A stretch of 64,000 nucleotides of DNA from Brachycybe producta (GCA_036925085.1 JAUPFP010000035.1:821501-885500); one strand, 5' to 3'. Shown: positions 32,928 to 45,104, counted from the first letter of the stretch. Translations and numbers: made by a program. The notes: generated from the sequence alone by a model not told the origin.

Positions 32928-35900
32928 ATGGAAGGTGAGTTAATGAAGGTAATCACAATCATTCAATGGAATGATGCTTAGAGGCTAAAGTAAAAACTCC
33001 GGAGTAGGTTTCACTGGGAAAAATAACTCTTCCGTTCTCTTAATGTCGACGTAGCAATCAATTGCCATGATCAATCGCAATTAATTGTTATGGCAGTCAG
33101 CTATGTTACACGTTGCGATTACCTAAAAGTCTTAAAACCATGGAAGAGTAATTGTTAATAATTTATAAATAGAAACGACGTGGTTAAAAGCCACATTAAA
33201 GGTACCAACTGTCATAACAATAGATTGCTATGACAATGAAAGTAGCTCAAATTTGAAGTCTTCATGAAACAAAATTAAAGGTTTTGTTAGAAAAATGAAA
33301 GTTTCTATTGCTGTTTGAAAATGATTACATTTTGAGCGAACAAACCATCAATTCTTGCTTGTCAATCCAAGGAGTAAAGAAATAAACACATTTGTTAAAA
33401 TGCTTTGCACAAAGTAAGCCATTAGTAGAAAAAAAAACAGCATTCGCTCCTCACATAACACTTCTAAAGAAAACCAAACGATGGACCACCAGGGTGGATT
33501 GGTTTTAACCATTATTGTGGTTTTAAAAAAACCACTTCGCTTTTTAAATTAACCTTTGGTTTTAACAACCACAAATTTACCGCAGTTTCGAATAGCGCCT
33601 ACGTTAAGGTATTCCGCTTCAGAAAAGTCAGTTTTTAATAGCACAATGGTAACATCTCCGCCTTATCTGCGAGGAGCCTGAGATCGATACTCGGACCACG
33701 TCTAAGACACACAACTTTTGTCACCATTTTCTAGAAATTACAAATACTACCTTCGTAATTTTTAGATAATGGTGACAAAAATATTTGCTATTACTATCTC
33801 GAATGATTTTAGTTAATTCGTAGTAACCAAACCTAACGAAAACTATAGTTTTCAATGTTTCGTTAGGTTTGGATACTACGAAGTAACTAAAATCATTCTT
33901 GATTGTAATAGCAAATATGTCTAAGTTTAACATGTATTTATTGTTTTCACATGTTTCTTACCTTTTTTTTTATGAAAAAAATAAAACAAAACAAAAAACA
34001 GCCACCCTGGTTTGTATGCAGCGAAAACGATTATTAAAAATACTTTCAATATCATTGTATGCTTTTCTAGTTTCTAACAAACTTTGAATCGAATATTTCC
34101 TGTTGTATTGTAGCCACGTAAAAATTTCACTTTTCAGCCAACCAGTTGGGATTACACTTGTGACTCGCAAAAATATTTTTGCATTGTTGTACAGGCGAAC
34201 CCCAACATACGAACATTCAAGAAACGAACGTGTTCGTATTTGCGAACATTGCAGAGACTAATAAATTACGACTTTCAATTCATTTAAAGAACACAGGATC
34301 CCGCGCTTTACGATGATGCGCAAAGCAGGAAAAAATAATTTTTTTGTTTTTTCAAAGAACACATCATATTCGGAACTTGGGGTTCGCCTTACTCTTGAGC
34401 TCTAGTTATGAATTTACACCAAAGTTAGGCATGAACGGTAATACGTTATAGTAACGAGAAAATGACGTCACAGCAAGTACTACGTTGAGATTCAGGGCTC
34501 TTGGCTGTGACGTAACTGTTTCACATTGTCGTTTGTGCCTAACTTAGACGTAAGTACGTAACAAGGGTCTTATAGTGTCTAGGAAACTTTGAATTTTTTC
34601 TTGAAAGTTGCTTCTGAAATTTCTTTTAGCAGATTTATGCAATTGAATTTTATTTCGAAATCATCCGAAATTCTTTTTCTTCTTCTTTGTAGATGCAATG
34701 CAAAATGATAGCAGCGAAGAGTTAGTTTCTTCGAATGAAGACGGTTTCGAAGCGGAATTTATTCATTTGAGTCTTATCGACTCTTCTTATGCGAAAGTTA
34801 TATTTCAAGACGTAAAAGACATATATGCTTCGGATAAAGATTTGATTTGTACTTACATTGTTGTCGCCGAACGGTCTCAAAAAGGGGACTCGATTCGACT
34901 CTTTAAAGTGGGTTGGTCTTCCGTTAGCGATTACGTCGCTTCCGTTTCATGCGTTTTCGTCGAAGAAGGAGACGGCGAACAAATGTCACAAGCTAGAAAT
35001 GAAAAGAAAGAACTCACAGTTGTGTTCGAAGGTTTTTATCTTAGAAGTCATGGTTTTATCGAAACGATGCAAAAAAAAAAGATTTTCGTACTTTTGTTTT
35101 TACAGTTTCCGTTTTGCCGCCTCGAAACGGAGGCGAATTCTATCAGTTCTGTTACATCACAGCTGACGACGAGATACGAGGAGCGAGTACGCCGTTTCTG
35201 TTTGGTGATGGTTCGATGGTCGACGATCTCGTGACGGAGAACGACATCGAAAACGATTTGCTTCTCATACAGACGAGAACGACCATTTTGGAAGAGAATT
35301 TACAGAAGACGATGAAGGAGAAGACTACAGCCCAAGCGGCAAGTGTTTCCATTAATACTAGAACCAATTGATTAGGTTTGAAAATGTCTTCTTTTTTCAG
35401 GAAAAGCAAGTGTTGGAAAGAAAAGTTTACGACCAACAGTTGCTAGTTGATAGTCTTTACAATTTGATTTCGGTAAGGAACTTTGATCTGAAGTAAAAGT
35501 TAGAAAAAGTATGTAACATGAAGCTCTTATGTTTAATTTACGATAGTCTCGAACAGAAGTCATAGAAATGCTTCAGACTGATCTGAAAACTATTGAAGAA
35601 TCAGTTTTGCAGAAGGAAGCAAACATCGAGAGCATCACTCAAGATAAAAAAATCTTAGAAGAGGATTTGAAAAATGTTATGATCGAAAGAGATCGGTTGA
35701 AGGTAAATCATTAATAGAAGTTGTTTTTAGAACTTTATGATAATGCAGCAACATTTCAAATTAACATTGGAATTCTTGGTTGAAATGAAATACTTTGCTT
35801 CAAATAAAAATGCAACGATTTTCTTTTTTACTTAGGAGTCAAACAACTTGAACGAAAGTCGTTTGAAAGATAAACAGAATATGATTTCGGGTCTCGTGTC

Positions 35901-38809
35901 CGAATTAGCATCGCAGCGACTGACCGTCGGCTCGCTGTTACATCAGAGAAAACTTCTCAACTCGACCATCGATTCATCAGAACAGGAACTAATAGAATTA
36001 AAAGAGAAATTAGTTAACGAGACTGTAAGATTCTTGCTTATTTGCTTGTTTGCAAATAAAGAGTAACGTTTTCACTTTGAATACACAGAAAGAAAGAGAG
36101 TTACTTTCATTAAACGAGGAAGACACTAAGAACATGTTGGAGGCGATGGAAACGTCTAAACGTTTGGCACTAGAAGAACTAGAAGAAATGCGACGTCAGC
36201 ACAATAATGTTGGTAGTATTTTTATTTACTGAAAGATTTTTAAGATCTTTGCATTCTAATAAATGGGTTTTTTCTTCTTTGATTTTTTTAGTTAAAAACT
36301 TCTACGAAAGAACTGGAATTGGATGTTAATTTGCTTCGAAGTAACAACGAAGCTCAGGTTTATACAAAAAACATCCTTCGAAAAGTGAAAAATTGTATTT
36401 CAACATTTTTGTAACAGCTTTTTTTAATCATTTAGAATTGTAAAATAACGGATCTTACGAACGAACTTGGAGACAGATCAGCTGAAAACGCTGCTCTAAA
36501 GACTGAAAGCAGTTCTCTTAATGATAACTTGGTAACTAGTTGTTGCGAATCTATGGTTTTACAAAATGCGATCGTTAAAAACCATTTTTTGTTGTGGACA
36601 GATTCGCATTCGAGAAGAGAACACAAAGTTACAAGGATTTGTAAGCGAGTTGCACAACAGATTAAAAATGGGATCAGAAGAGTACAAGAGGAAGTATATT
36701 GAGTGGTTTAAATTACAGAAACGTGTTGCCAAACTGGAAAACAAACTGAAAGTAAACAATGAACAATAGTTCGAATTGTAATGGGTTTACTTTCTAAAAT
36801 GTTTTTTTTTTGTCTAGAAGAAATCTAGTGGTACGAGTGTTGGCTCAGATGGTACGCTTATTATATGATAAGATTAAGTTACAAATAAATTTTTGAAGGT
36901 TTAATGATTCTAGAAAAGTTAGTTTTTAGAAGCAACTTTGAGAAGAAATTAAAAAGCTATAAAAGTAAAAAGATTTGATGAAAGTGTTTTTATGACCATA
37001 TACAGTAGAAATCGGATAACACGAAATATATTTTCGATCCCTCCCCTCCGTATATTTTTTTTCTTATATTTTAATTCGTTCGAGACGAAACGGATAGCAT
37101 GAAAGTATCGGTTAACACAGAAATTGTTTTGGTCCTGTGAAGAAAAATCTATATAAAAAGCCATTTTTTTTCACACGAAAAAATTTAAGATCAAATTGGC
37201 TTTGAGATTCTTTTGTAAAACCCTTTTGATACACGAAAGACACTTAATCAGTGACCGGCTTTTTCGAATTCAGTTCATCATGTCTGGACGATAAACTTAT
37301 AACGCAATCAAAAAATTTTGATTTGAAGAAAAAAACAGACACCAGTCAAAATGCAAGTTTTAAATAAAAAAAAAATGTTTATATTATACATGTTTTGTGT
37401 TTCTTGCCGTTTTCATTCTTATCGTGATATTGAACCGACCATAAATATATTATAAAATACTTCTTATTATTTGAACGTTGATTAGTCTATGTTTCAGGGT
37501 TTCAGTTTCAGTTTGTTAGAAACTAGAACAGTAGCCAAATCAGTTAATAGTATTTTCAACTTTATATCTTTCAAAATAAACTTAATTACATTGAAAAATA
37601 AATATTGTCTGCTTAAAAGTGTGCTATTGTTTATTCTAACGTAAAAGCTTATTTTAAAAGATATCAACATGAAAATACGTTTAAAGTGATTAAGCTACCT
37701 TTTTCGTGTTAAATGGTTTACACTGTATAACTTTAAACTTGTTTAAAGAAAAAAAAAGTTGCTTTTAAAAAGCTTAAGAAGTCAAATGAGATTTGCAATA
37801 ATATCTACGGTTACATCATCTCAACTTGTTGATTTAATAGAAAATACGAACTCTGTTGGACCTACCGACTTTCAGTTTGGTTCTTTGAATGTCGATGATC
37901 ACTCTATCGTAAGAAACTTGTTATCCAATTAAGTTGCTTATGACGGCTCCTTCATTCTGTCTGTTCTGTTGCTAATGAAATATATAATAAAAAAGAACAC
38001 TGGTAGGCAGGTGGGATCTAATGATGCGTCTGCCTGTGTTCGCAACCTAAGCCCCGAACAGAAACAATCGCTCATTTCCGAAATGGAGAACCAGCTGTTG
38101 AAGTTCCAGGCATCGAATGGGCCACAGTGTTCAACTGAGTCTACAGAATCAACGCAAACAAAACAGGTTAATGGTCGAGATTAAATAGTCAAAACATTTC
38201 GAGTTGTTTTGACCGTTGTTTGTTACAGTCAACAACAGCGACAATGACGACAACTAAATATGATGTTCTAATGGATCCTTATCCATACCCTCCGTTTTAT
38301 CCGTATCCGTACCCGGAATCCTGTCGTTTGCAGCAACAGACAAGTCAAGATAATAATGGTATTTTGCATCCTTTCGCTTGACCTTTAACGATTTAAACTA
38401 GTATTTTCTTTTAAATACACAAGGACAGCCGCCAAATGTTACCACAGCTACTTTAACAGATCGTTCTCCTGGCTTCTCCCTTCCAGGAAGTCTTTCTGAT
38501 TTCAGTATTTGGTTAGTTTTATGTTTATTTCTAAGTTACCTTCAAAAACGGAAATGATAAGAGTAAAACTATTTTTTATTTTCTAGTGGTGCCGTTGAGA
38601 ATTTCATTACTTGTCCGATGTGCAGTCAATCATTTTGTGACAATGTGGACTTGGAGATTGTCAACGCTCACATTGAGGAACATTTTGTGTATTTGTGTCC
38701 CATTTGCAGCGCTCAGTTCGATAAAGAAAGCGAACAGGATAAATTTAAAGCACATGTTTACAGTCATTTGGATGACGATGATCAATTTGATTATAAAATG
38801 CGTGTGTAG
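32928..38809 (+). CDS. TAX1BP1: TAX1BP1/CALCOCO-family autophagy receptor, 16 coding exons, 708 aa
   Basis: Family members bind ubiquitinated cargo and ATG8 proteins and curb NF-kB signalling. Exons: 32928-32934, 34693-35031, 35106-35338, 35401-35472, 35547-35702, 35836-36024, 36089-36208, 36292-36357, 36436-36531, 36602-36751, 36818-36851, 37841-37908, 38011-38166, 38229-38358, 38424-38511, 38587-38809. They total 2,127 bases with all phases matching. The SKICH domain is in exons 2-3 (IRLFKVGW, EFYQFCYITADDEIRGASTPF); a long coiled coil fills exons 3-11; a YPYPPFYPYPYPE stretch is in exon 14; two C-terminal zinc fingers (CPMC...HIEEH, CPIC...HVYSH) match the TAX1BP1 ubiquitin-binding fingers. 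Human TAX1BP1 is slightly longer. The start exon codes only two residues plus one base. Intron 3 begins GCAAGT, a GC-AG intron. Confidence 0.93.
33626..33705 (+). repeat. tRNA-like SINE fragment in intron 1 of the TAX1BP1-like gene
   Basis: TAGCACAATGGTAAC is a good box A and GAGATCGATACTC a good box B, 40 bases apart, with a plausible anticodon arm (CTCCG...TGCGAGG). No acceptor stem closes, so I call it a tRNA-derived SINE or tRNA pseudogene. Confidence 0.55.
33716..33918. repeat. Two back-to-back long inverted repeats
   Basis: 33716-33780: TTTTGTCACCATTTTCTAGA pairs with TCTAAAAATTAC-flanked ATGGTGACAAAA. 33781-33918: ATATTTGCTATTAC...GATTTTAGTTA...CCAAACCTAACG pairs with CGTTAGGTTTGG...TAACTAAAATC...GTAATAGCAAATAT. 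The stems abut directly, giving a two-hairpin foldback. Confidence 0.85.
34192..34390. mobile_element. pogo/Tigger-like MITE with TA flanks
   Basis: CAGGCGAACCCCAACATACGAAC at the left and TTCGGAACTTGGGGTTCGCCT at the right are inverted; flanking TA on both sides fits a Tc1/mariner-pogo target. About 199 bases, no coding region. Confidence 0.7.
34424..34543. repeat. Short MITE-like inverted repeat with TGACGTCA
   Basis: GTTAGGCATGAACGGTAAT...GACGTCACAGC is mirrored by GCTGTGACGTAACTG...ACGACAAACGG-type GTCGTTTGTGCCTAAC. It lies 150 bases upstream of exon 2 of the TAX1BP1-like gene. Confidence 0.65.
37005..37120. repeat. pogo-like element end in intron 11 of the TAX1BP1-like gene
   Basis: TACAGTAGAAATCGGATAACACGAAA resembles ACAGTAGAACCTCGATAACACG-type pogo/Tigger ends; the partner end (about 37075-37120, TCGTTCGAGACGAAACGGATAGCATGAA and AACACAGAAATTG) is less clear. 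Confidence 0.4.
37505..37780. mobile_element. Copy of the CTAGAA...TAGCTCAATCA MITE family
   Basis: AGAAACTAGAACAGTAGCCAAATCAGTTAATA and internal ATCTTTCAAAATAA with the mirrored TTATTTTAAAAGATATCAACATGAAAATAC match the copies at 18515 and 45105. Confidence 0.65.
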
Positions 38810-39187
38810 GAAATTTGTCGAGCAAGAAAACAAATTGACACGTTTATCTAGATTTCAATTTGTCGAATTTTTTCCCCCTCTCAGTTGACACGAGTTTTTT
38901 TTTTTTTTTTTCGTTTTAACGGACTTAGTCATAGTGAAGAAGCTGTGGCAGTTAATGCGGTAAAATTTACTTAGAGAATGAGTAGGTCATATTAGTATAA
39001 TTTAAAAATATTTACATGCAAAGTGAAGTTGCCTTTTATCTGTAAGAATTTTAATAAAATTAAATATAATTAAATTATATCACTTGTTAATCTATGCGTT
39101 CATTATTCACTGCAATAAAATTAAATACGAATCGTATGATCATACAAGGGAAAGTCACTAAATTAGGTCACAATTGATTAAAACAAA
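38810..39187. other. 3' flank of the TAX1BP1-like gene
   Basis: Poly-T tract at about 38896-38911 and AATAAAATT repeats (39053, 39115). AATAAA at 39053 on the plus strand is a candidate polyadenylation signal for the upstream gene. Confidence 0.4.
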
Positions 39188-39415
39188 GTGAAAAACATTT
39201 TTTTATTGCGTTTACGTTTATTTCTCTACATAATCTCCGCCAATATTGATACACATATTCCATCACATTACCAGTGCCTCGAAACCCGCAGCATAAAAGT
39301 TTGGTCTGTTGCCTCTGCCACATTTGCACCGTCAACTATGGAATTTAAGGTTGTACTTACAGTGTTTTGGGATTCTCATGGAGTACTGTTAAGCCCATTT
39401 CCTAAAGTTATGTGA
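39188..39415 (+). pseudogene. Possible mariner transposase fragment
   Basis: The frame ends KVVLTVFWDSHGVLLSPFPKV, which resembles the mariner transposase KVMLxVFWDxKGVxxxxFLPKG region containing a catalytic aspartate. Sequence upstream in the frame matches nothing I know, and no full transposase is present. Confidence 0.4.
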
Positions 39416-39497
39416 ATGCTGCATAGTACTGTGTAGTTCTGTTGAAGCTTCACGTTGAAATTCACAAAACTGAGGAAGAGATTGCATACAGTATGTC

Positions 39498-39520
39498 GGG
39501 GGGGGGGGGGGGGGGGGGGG
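39498..39520. repeat. Homopolymer of 23 G
   Basis: An uninterrupted G run in an AT-rich region. Shorter G runs occur at about 50410 and 54599. Length is likely unstable in sequencing. Confidence 0.9.
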
Positions 39521-40080
39521 AATGTGACTGAGACAACAGACCAAAGCGATGGGATAAGTGTATCAGTTTTGGTGGAGATTATGTCGAGAAATAAACATAA
39601 ATGTAATAATGAATGTTTTCACTTTTTTAATAACCATTTGTGATAATTGATAAATGATTTTAATAACCTATTTGTATAAGTCTTGGCATCTTAAGTTGGT
39701 TTGGGTGTTGTTTTGTAGCCCATACATATGAATTAAACGTTTTTCAGGATATGGCAAGTCTATAAAGTCAGTTCCAGCTGATGTGTGTACACCTACATGT
39801 CATATAATCGTATGCTGTATACCAAATGTACTTGTACGCTAAATATATGCCACGTATGTTAGATTCATTTACTTAGCCCCCTGGGCTATTTGTGTGCCTT
39901 CCAGCGTTTTTACTAGTTCAAACTGCAGGGTAACACACAACTCTTGAGACCCTGGAACAAAGTTTTGACGAATAAATTTAATTACAAGTTTATTGTATTT
40001 ACATGCTATTATACCAAAACATAAAAATAAACGAAGTAAAGCATAGCATCAGAAAGTTATTTTGACGACTCTATAGAGAT

Positions 40081-40561
40081 CCAAAAATGCTCCAAATCCT
40101 CCCCTTAAATGCAAACTTATGTTTTTCTTTCAAAATTCTCTTTGTTTCGTGTTTTCGTTTTTATCCACAATAAATGCCACTTTCCTTTACAATAAAAAAA
40201 ATTAAATTTAAAAATTATTTAAAATACGGACAATTGTTAAAAATTTCATTGTTGGGACGGTAAACACTTTTGAAGTTATTTGTATAAAAAATCCTTATAA
40301 AATGCAGATGGGTGGTCGATCCAAAAATGCTCCAAATCCTCCCGTTAAATGCAAACTTATGTTTTTATTTCAAAATTCTCTTTGTTTCGTGTTTTCATTT
40401 TTATCCACAATAAATGCCACTTTCCTTTACAATAAAAAAAAATTAAATTTAAAAATTATTTAAAATACGGACAATTGTTAAAAATTTCCTTGTTGGGACG
40501 GTAAACACTTTTGAAGTTATTTGTATAAAAAATCTTTATAAAATGCAGATGGGTGGTCGCC
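40081..40561. repeat. Recent tandem duplication of about 240 bases
   Basis: 40081-40320 and 40321-40561 are nearly identical, differing at a few bases (for example CCCC/CCCG, TTTTC/TTTTA) and one A in a homopolymer. Both begin CCAAAAATGCTCCAAATCC and end GATGGGTGGTCG. No coding region. Confidence 0.93.
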
Positions 40562-41575
40562 CTATCCATGACATGAGTGTGCATGGTTATGCCAGTGTCT
40601 GCAATTTCTTCTCAATTTCTGAAGGCTGTGAAAATGATTGTTATACACACAGATTTTTATGTATCCTCTGGAAATTATACAAGAGAACCACTGAAGTCTT
40701 GTGAACGAGCAGGCCAGTTAATTTGTAAAGTTTCTCGGACATATTTCTTCTCATTAAAATACTGCTGCAATAGCGATACCAGAAGCATTGTTACCTTATT
40801 ATAACAAGATGTGGCAACTATGCATATCACAAGCGCCACACTGACATTCTTTCAATAGTGATTTTCACTGATTTAATAGAAGAATGATCTGTACGCTCAC
40901 TCACACGAGACCTAAAGTGCTAATAATTAAATTCTATGAGAATACATAAATTTAATACTACGTATAATCTTATTTATTTTTATGTTTTGGCATAATTAAC
41001 TGCAACTGACTTGCAAATAAAACATTTACATATATTTAAAAGTGTTAATTAACTGTTAATGTGACTTATTACATATTCAATTTGACCTGCTTAAACTAGT
41101 GTTTACATAATTGTAGTAAACTTAAGAAAAGCTTGTTAAAAAGCAACAATGAATAATACATAATTATAGAAAAATGTGCTGGAAGACTTAAGTCTTTTCT
41201 TAGTGTTTTCATTTCTTTGCAATTTATAAATTATTTTCAAGAGGCATAACTAACTTGAAAACTGATCATTTTTAATCTTTAATAAATATTTTAAAACTAC
41301 GAGCGTATATTATGAAGAAAATGAGTTTAGCACATTCGCCTACTAGTTTTAAAATTAAACTTTGAATTTCTTCTTAAAGTAGCTTCTTAAAAAGTTACTG
41401 TAGACCATTGTATGTTAATATCTCGAGAATTTCGTTTTTATTGCAATTCGTGATTTTCCTCAAGGTGTCTCGAGTATCGTCATATAGACCACATAAAAGC
41501 CTTTTTTAGTCTAATTGTAAGACCTCATGAATTTCATTTTTCACACAATAAACTAATTAACCTTGCAAAGAAGAA
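40562..41575. other. Intergenic, nothing recognised
   Basis: AT-rich sequence between the tandem duplication and the peptide gene's polyadenylation site. No exon or repeat end seen. Confidence 0.4.
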
Positions 41576-41580
41576 GCAGT

Positions 41581-41586
41581 TTTATT
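41581..41586 (-). terminator. Polyadenylation signal of the secreted peptide gene
   Basis: AATAAA on the minus strand, about 107 bases after the stop codon of the gene at 41693-42541. Confidence 0.6.
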
Positions 41587-41692
41587 CGGTTATAATTGTT
41601 AATAGTTATTAATCGACAACAATCGTTATAAAATCACGATAAGAAACGTCAGTTTATGTTAATTTATATCCGTCAGTAATTTTAGAAGGTTG

Positions 41693-42541
41693 TTAGAACA
41701 ATTGGAAAGTCTGCAAACGATAGATAGCAAATAAAATTTGTTATAAACAGACAAACAAGAGTACAACTGTGATAGTAAAAAACAAACATGTTTAATAAAC
41801 AGATATGACATCTTACCTTTTGCCAATTGTGGTTGACATTAATACGTGACCCTAGTTGTTCGATTGCTTCGCGCACTTTTCGGGAAAGATGTTGAGTTAT
41901 TGCATGACCAGAATTGAAGAAGATGCTCCGTTTTTCACGGCCTGATTCCAAATCGTCGACAATTGCCTCCTCGAATTCTTCTTCCATGTTTTCTTGAGCG
42001 TCTTCGTTGGTACCTTCCACAGCAGCAATCACACTTCCTTTTACAGACATATTCGTGGGGGAAAATGGTTTAAATAAACATAATCTAATTTAGAAAATAA
42101 AATGTTTTCAAATGTAAAACGAGGATTTTTTAAAAAATTAATTTTAGGCCGAAATCTGTTTTGATTTTCATTGTTTTTTAAATGTAACTTCAAAAAAATT
42201 CAAAGTTTATTTGATATTAAAAGAGTAAAATAATTCCACAATGGCAGTCTTCAAGTTTCTATGAACAAGTTTATTATTCAAAGATATTTGTATTGTTTTG
42301 CTTGGAAATAAAGTAACTTTAAAGAAACAAAAACATGTTTGAGAATTATTTCAACAATGATTTTATATATTTCTTAAACAAGTCATCCAATATATTCTTT
42401 CAGGAGCAAAATAAAATTTACACGTTTTACTTTACTCCGTTAAAACACATTTATTTATTTACCTTCAGGTTTTTCCGATTCTGAAGCAAGGGAAGCAGAA
42501 AATACTGCAAGAGTAAAGAGCAGCAACAAGCAGAACTTCAT
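41693..42541 (-). CDS. Secreted prepropeptide, antimicrobial-peptide-like, 105 aa
   Basis: Three exons: 42541-42463, 42037-41817, 41710-41693; phases agree and give 106 codons including stop. The precursor has a signal peptide (MKFCLLLLFTLAVFSASLA), a strongly acidic pro-region (EDAQENMEEEFEEAIVDDLE), a REKR processing site, and a 42-residue C-terminal peptide (starts SIFFNSGHAITQHL, has SRKVREAIEQLGSR, ends TFQLF) of net positive charge with amphipathic spacing and no cysteines. This signal/acidic-pro/dibasic/cationic layout is typical of linear antimicrobial peptide precursors such as those of tunicates and amphibians, but a peptide hormone is also possible. I do not recognise the sequence itself. 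Confidence 0.75.
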
Positions 42542-43034
42542 TTTAGAACGATTGTTAATGAATACGACCAAAAGTTATACGGCAATGAATTACTCTCGTT
42601 CGGTTCTAGTTGAAATTGTCTCTTAGCGGAGCAAATGTGCTACTATTTGAAGCATTTCAGACAATGTTGTTTCGTTCTGTAACAAAATGAATACAAAATT
42701 ATTAATAGAAATATATTGATTCACCAAATTTGTGCATGTTTGGAACTTTATTATTATTTCTAAAAAAAAAAATGAAATATATGTTTTGTACAAAATATTT
42801 CTAAATTGCTGAATTGCTTAGTCTTATCCTGTCACGAATGTATAATAAAAATGTATACAAAATATCTGTTTTGATTTTAGATTATAGTATTTTCCCAGTT
42901 TCCTGTTTTATTTTCTTGCAAATAAAATAACTTAAAATACTGGATATTTAAGTGAACTTTCATTGTAAAACTAATTACTACGCTCAGTAATTCAGGTGCT
43001 TACCTGTCAAAAAATGAGGGTTATGCATGACATC
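42542..43034. other. Upstream region of the secreted peptide gene
   Basis: No clear TATA box in the first 150 bases; AT-rich, no repeat end recognised. Confidence 0.35.
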
Positions 43035-43203
43035 GGGCTACTTATTCCGATACAAGTGTTGATATGCTGTATGTCCTCCTACGCAGCCTCCATACCCCTT
43101 TATTCTGAATTGTTTTGTGAGTGAGAACTCATTTGCATTAGATGTAGAGCCTGCGTAAGAGGACATAAAGTACATCGACACTTCTAGCGCGATAAGTAGT
43201 CCA
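43035..43203. mobile_element. MITE-like inverted repeat
   Basis: GGGCTACTTATTCCGATACAAGTGTTGATAT...GTATGTCCTCCTACGCAG is mirrored by CTGCGTAAGAGGACATA...CATCGACACTTCTAGCGCGATAAGTAGTCC. About 169 bases, no coding region. Confidence 0.75.
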
Positions 43204-43554
43204 CTTTACGTAAGCTCCCTCAAAGACAAAAAATTAATATACGTGAAAGAAGTTTAGTACAGACAGTCAGAATTTAAACCTAAACTCGATAACCAGGAGG
43301 GCTAGGAAATTAGGGAACTTTCCCAAAAACAACGAAAGTTTTAAAATGGCATGAAGTAAAGTGCATTCGAATATTTACATATAAGGATCTCTTACATATA
43401 AGGATATAAGGCTCTCAAAATTTTTGCCAAAAAAGGGATTTATTCCCAAATTCACAGTTCTCTTGTCGTTCTCATTCATTATCAGTTCGTTTTTTAAAAT
43501 TTTGGAATTGTTTTAGGTAATTGACGAATTTTTTTTTCTGCATCCTGCCCAACT

Positions 43555-44020
43555 TTATGACTAGTTTCACACGAACCACTTTGTGGCGCCACAAAGTGAG
43601 TGACTAGATCCGCTTTACATTTAAGACTAAGTAGTACCACTCTGTGGTGCCACAGAGTGCTTTGTATGAAGACCGCCATTGAAAACCATTATATTATATT
43701 TTCACTCTTCTAGTTTCAAAACCTCTAAAGTGAAGTGAGTGAACGAATGAACGGTGACAAAAAATAGATAAAATGGCTGTTTGAGAACTGTAGTGGCTTC
43801 GCTGAATGGCTCATGCATGAAGATTTCCATTTGAAATTATTGTCAGCTGCAGTAGTCGCCACTTGTAGCAGGGCTTATGCAACTACTCAACGCCACTGTC
43901 ACACAATAAAAATGGTGTCTGTGGCTGCGTTAATAATTCCTATGTAACCATGCAGGCCTCTGCTAAACATGACCACATTTTGGGACACCACAGAGTGCTA
44001 CATGTAAAGCCAGCCTATAA
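43555..44020. mobile_element. Second copy of the ACCACTTTGTGGCG MITE family
   Basis: TTTCACACGAACCACTTTGTGGCGCCACAAAGTG opens the copy and GACACCACAGAGTGCTACATGTAAAGCCAGCC closes it; internal CACTCTGTGGTGCCACAGAGTG is itself a palindrome. Related to 31425-31665. Confidence 0.65.
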
Positions 44021-44811
44021 CATTCAACTGAATGAAATATATGGAAAGGCTGTGAAATAATTTATAATATGCTCGCATAAACAAAAGTGCGCCTATGTCA
44101 TGTATGTGAGGCTTATCATCAAGGCGGTTACTGAAAAAAAACATTGAAAAACTAATTGTTAGTCAATATAATTATGCTGATCTTTGAATAAATAAGTTTT
44201 AAAAATCCGTTTTTATTGATTTTTAATTTTTTTTCACCCTGAAAAGTCATTTTTCTTACTGAATTTTTCCAAATTTCTCTAGATTTTTGAATCCTAAATG
44301 ACTCCCGAATTTGTCTATTTTTGTTTCCTAATGGTTCACAAATTGGCACCAGTCCGTAGACTATTACTTTCAGTAGCAAAACAACATAAAAATATGATAA
44401 GCATTTGTCATCAAACTTATCAATAATCTATATTCGAGTAAAATGCATCAGTCATCACTAATACTGCGGTATAGCCAAAACCAAATGGTTCAAATAGCGT
44501 AATCAAAGCTAGACTTAAAAATTTAAAATGTTGTTATACGCATCAAACCTAGGTGACATTAAACACACTGGAAAATTAAATTTCTTTTATCGGTTTTATA
44601 ATTTTTATTTTTGACAATACATTTTGCATGTAGGATTTGAACTCTTGTCCCTTTGTCATAGGCCTTCAACGACACGGCAATTTTTCAAACGGAAATTCAA
44701 AACTTCCGTATAAAAAGTAGGTTACAAATAGTGTTCAAGTGGTGCTGCACAGCTCATTAGAGTCATTACAGCTATTTGTTGAGTACTATGCCACTGGCTT
44801 CAGAAAACCAT
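44021..44811. other. Intergenic with a tRNA-like SINE fragment on the minus strand
   Basis: On the minus strand near 44690-44630 the sequence contains TCGTTGAAGGCCTATGACAAAGGGACAAGAGTTCAAATCCT, with a box-B-like GAGTTCAAATCC. No cloverleaf. Nothing else recognised. Confidence 0.35.
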
Positions 44812-44930
44812 ATTTCGCACCTCAGCTGGAAGAGTGGCACAACTCAAAAACACTTTTTTTAGAAAAATGAGTTTAAAGGTGCATTTTTTCTATCTCAATC
44901 TACTGTAGGGGAGTGCGTTTCAAAGCAAAC
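44812..44930. mobile_element. Half-copy related to the large foldback at 57907-58234
   Basis: CGCACCTCAGCTGGAAGAGT and TTTTTCTATCTCAATCTACTG correspond to the end and to the central loop of the long foldback in FBXO28 intron 2. Confidence 0.6.
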
Positions 44931-45104
44931 CATTACGAAAAAAACTAGAATAGTTGGTGATACTGCTTAGTTTTTTTACGATGATGTTTATTAAGTTTGA
45001 AAAAGGCAAAAATCTTTTCATGAAATACTGAAGAAGAAACTAAAAACGTACTATTATAGAAATCTTTCAGGTGTAAAATGAAAAAAAAAACCAAACTTGA
45101 ATGT

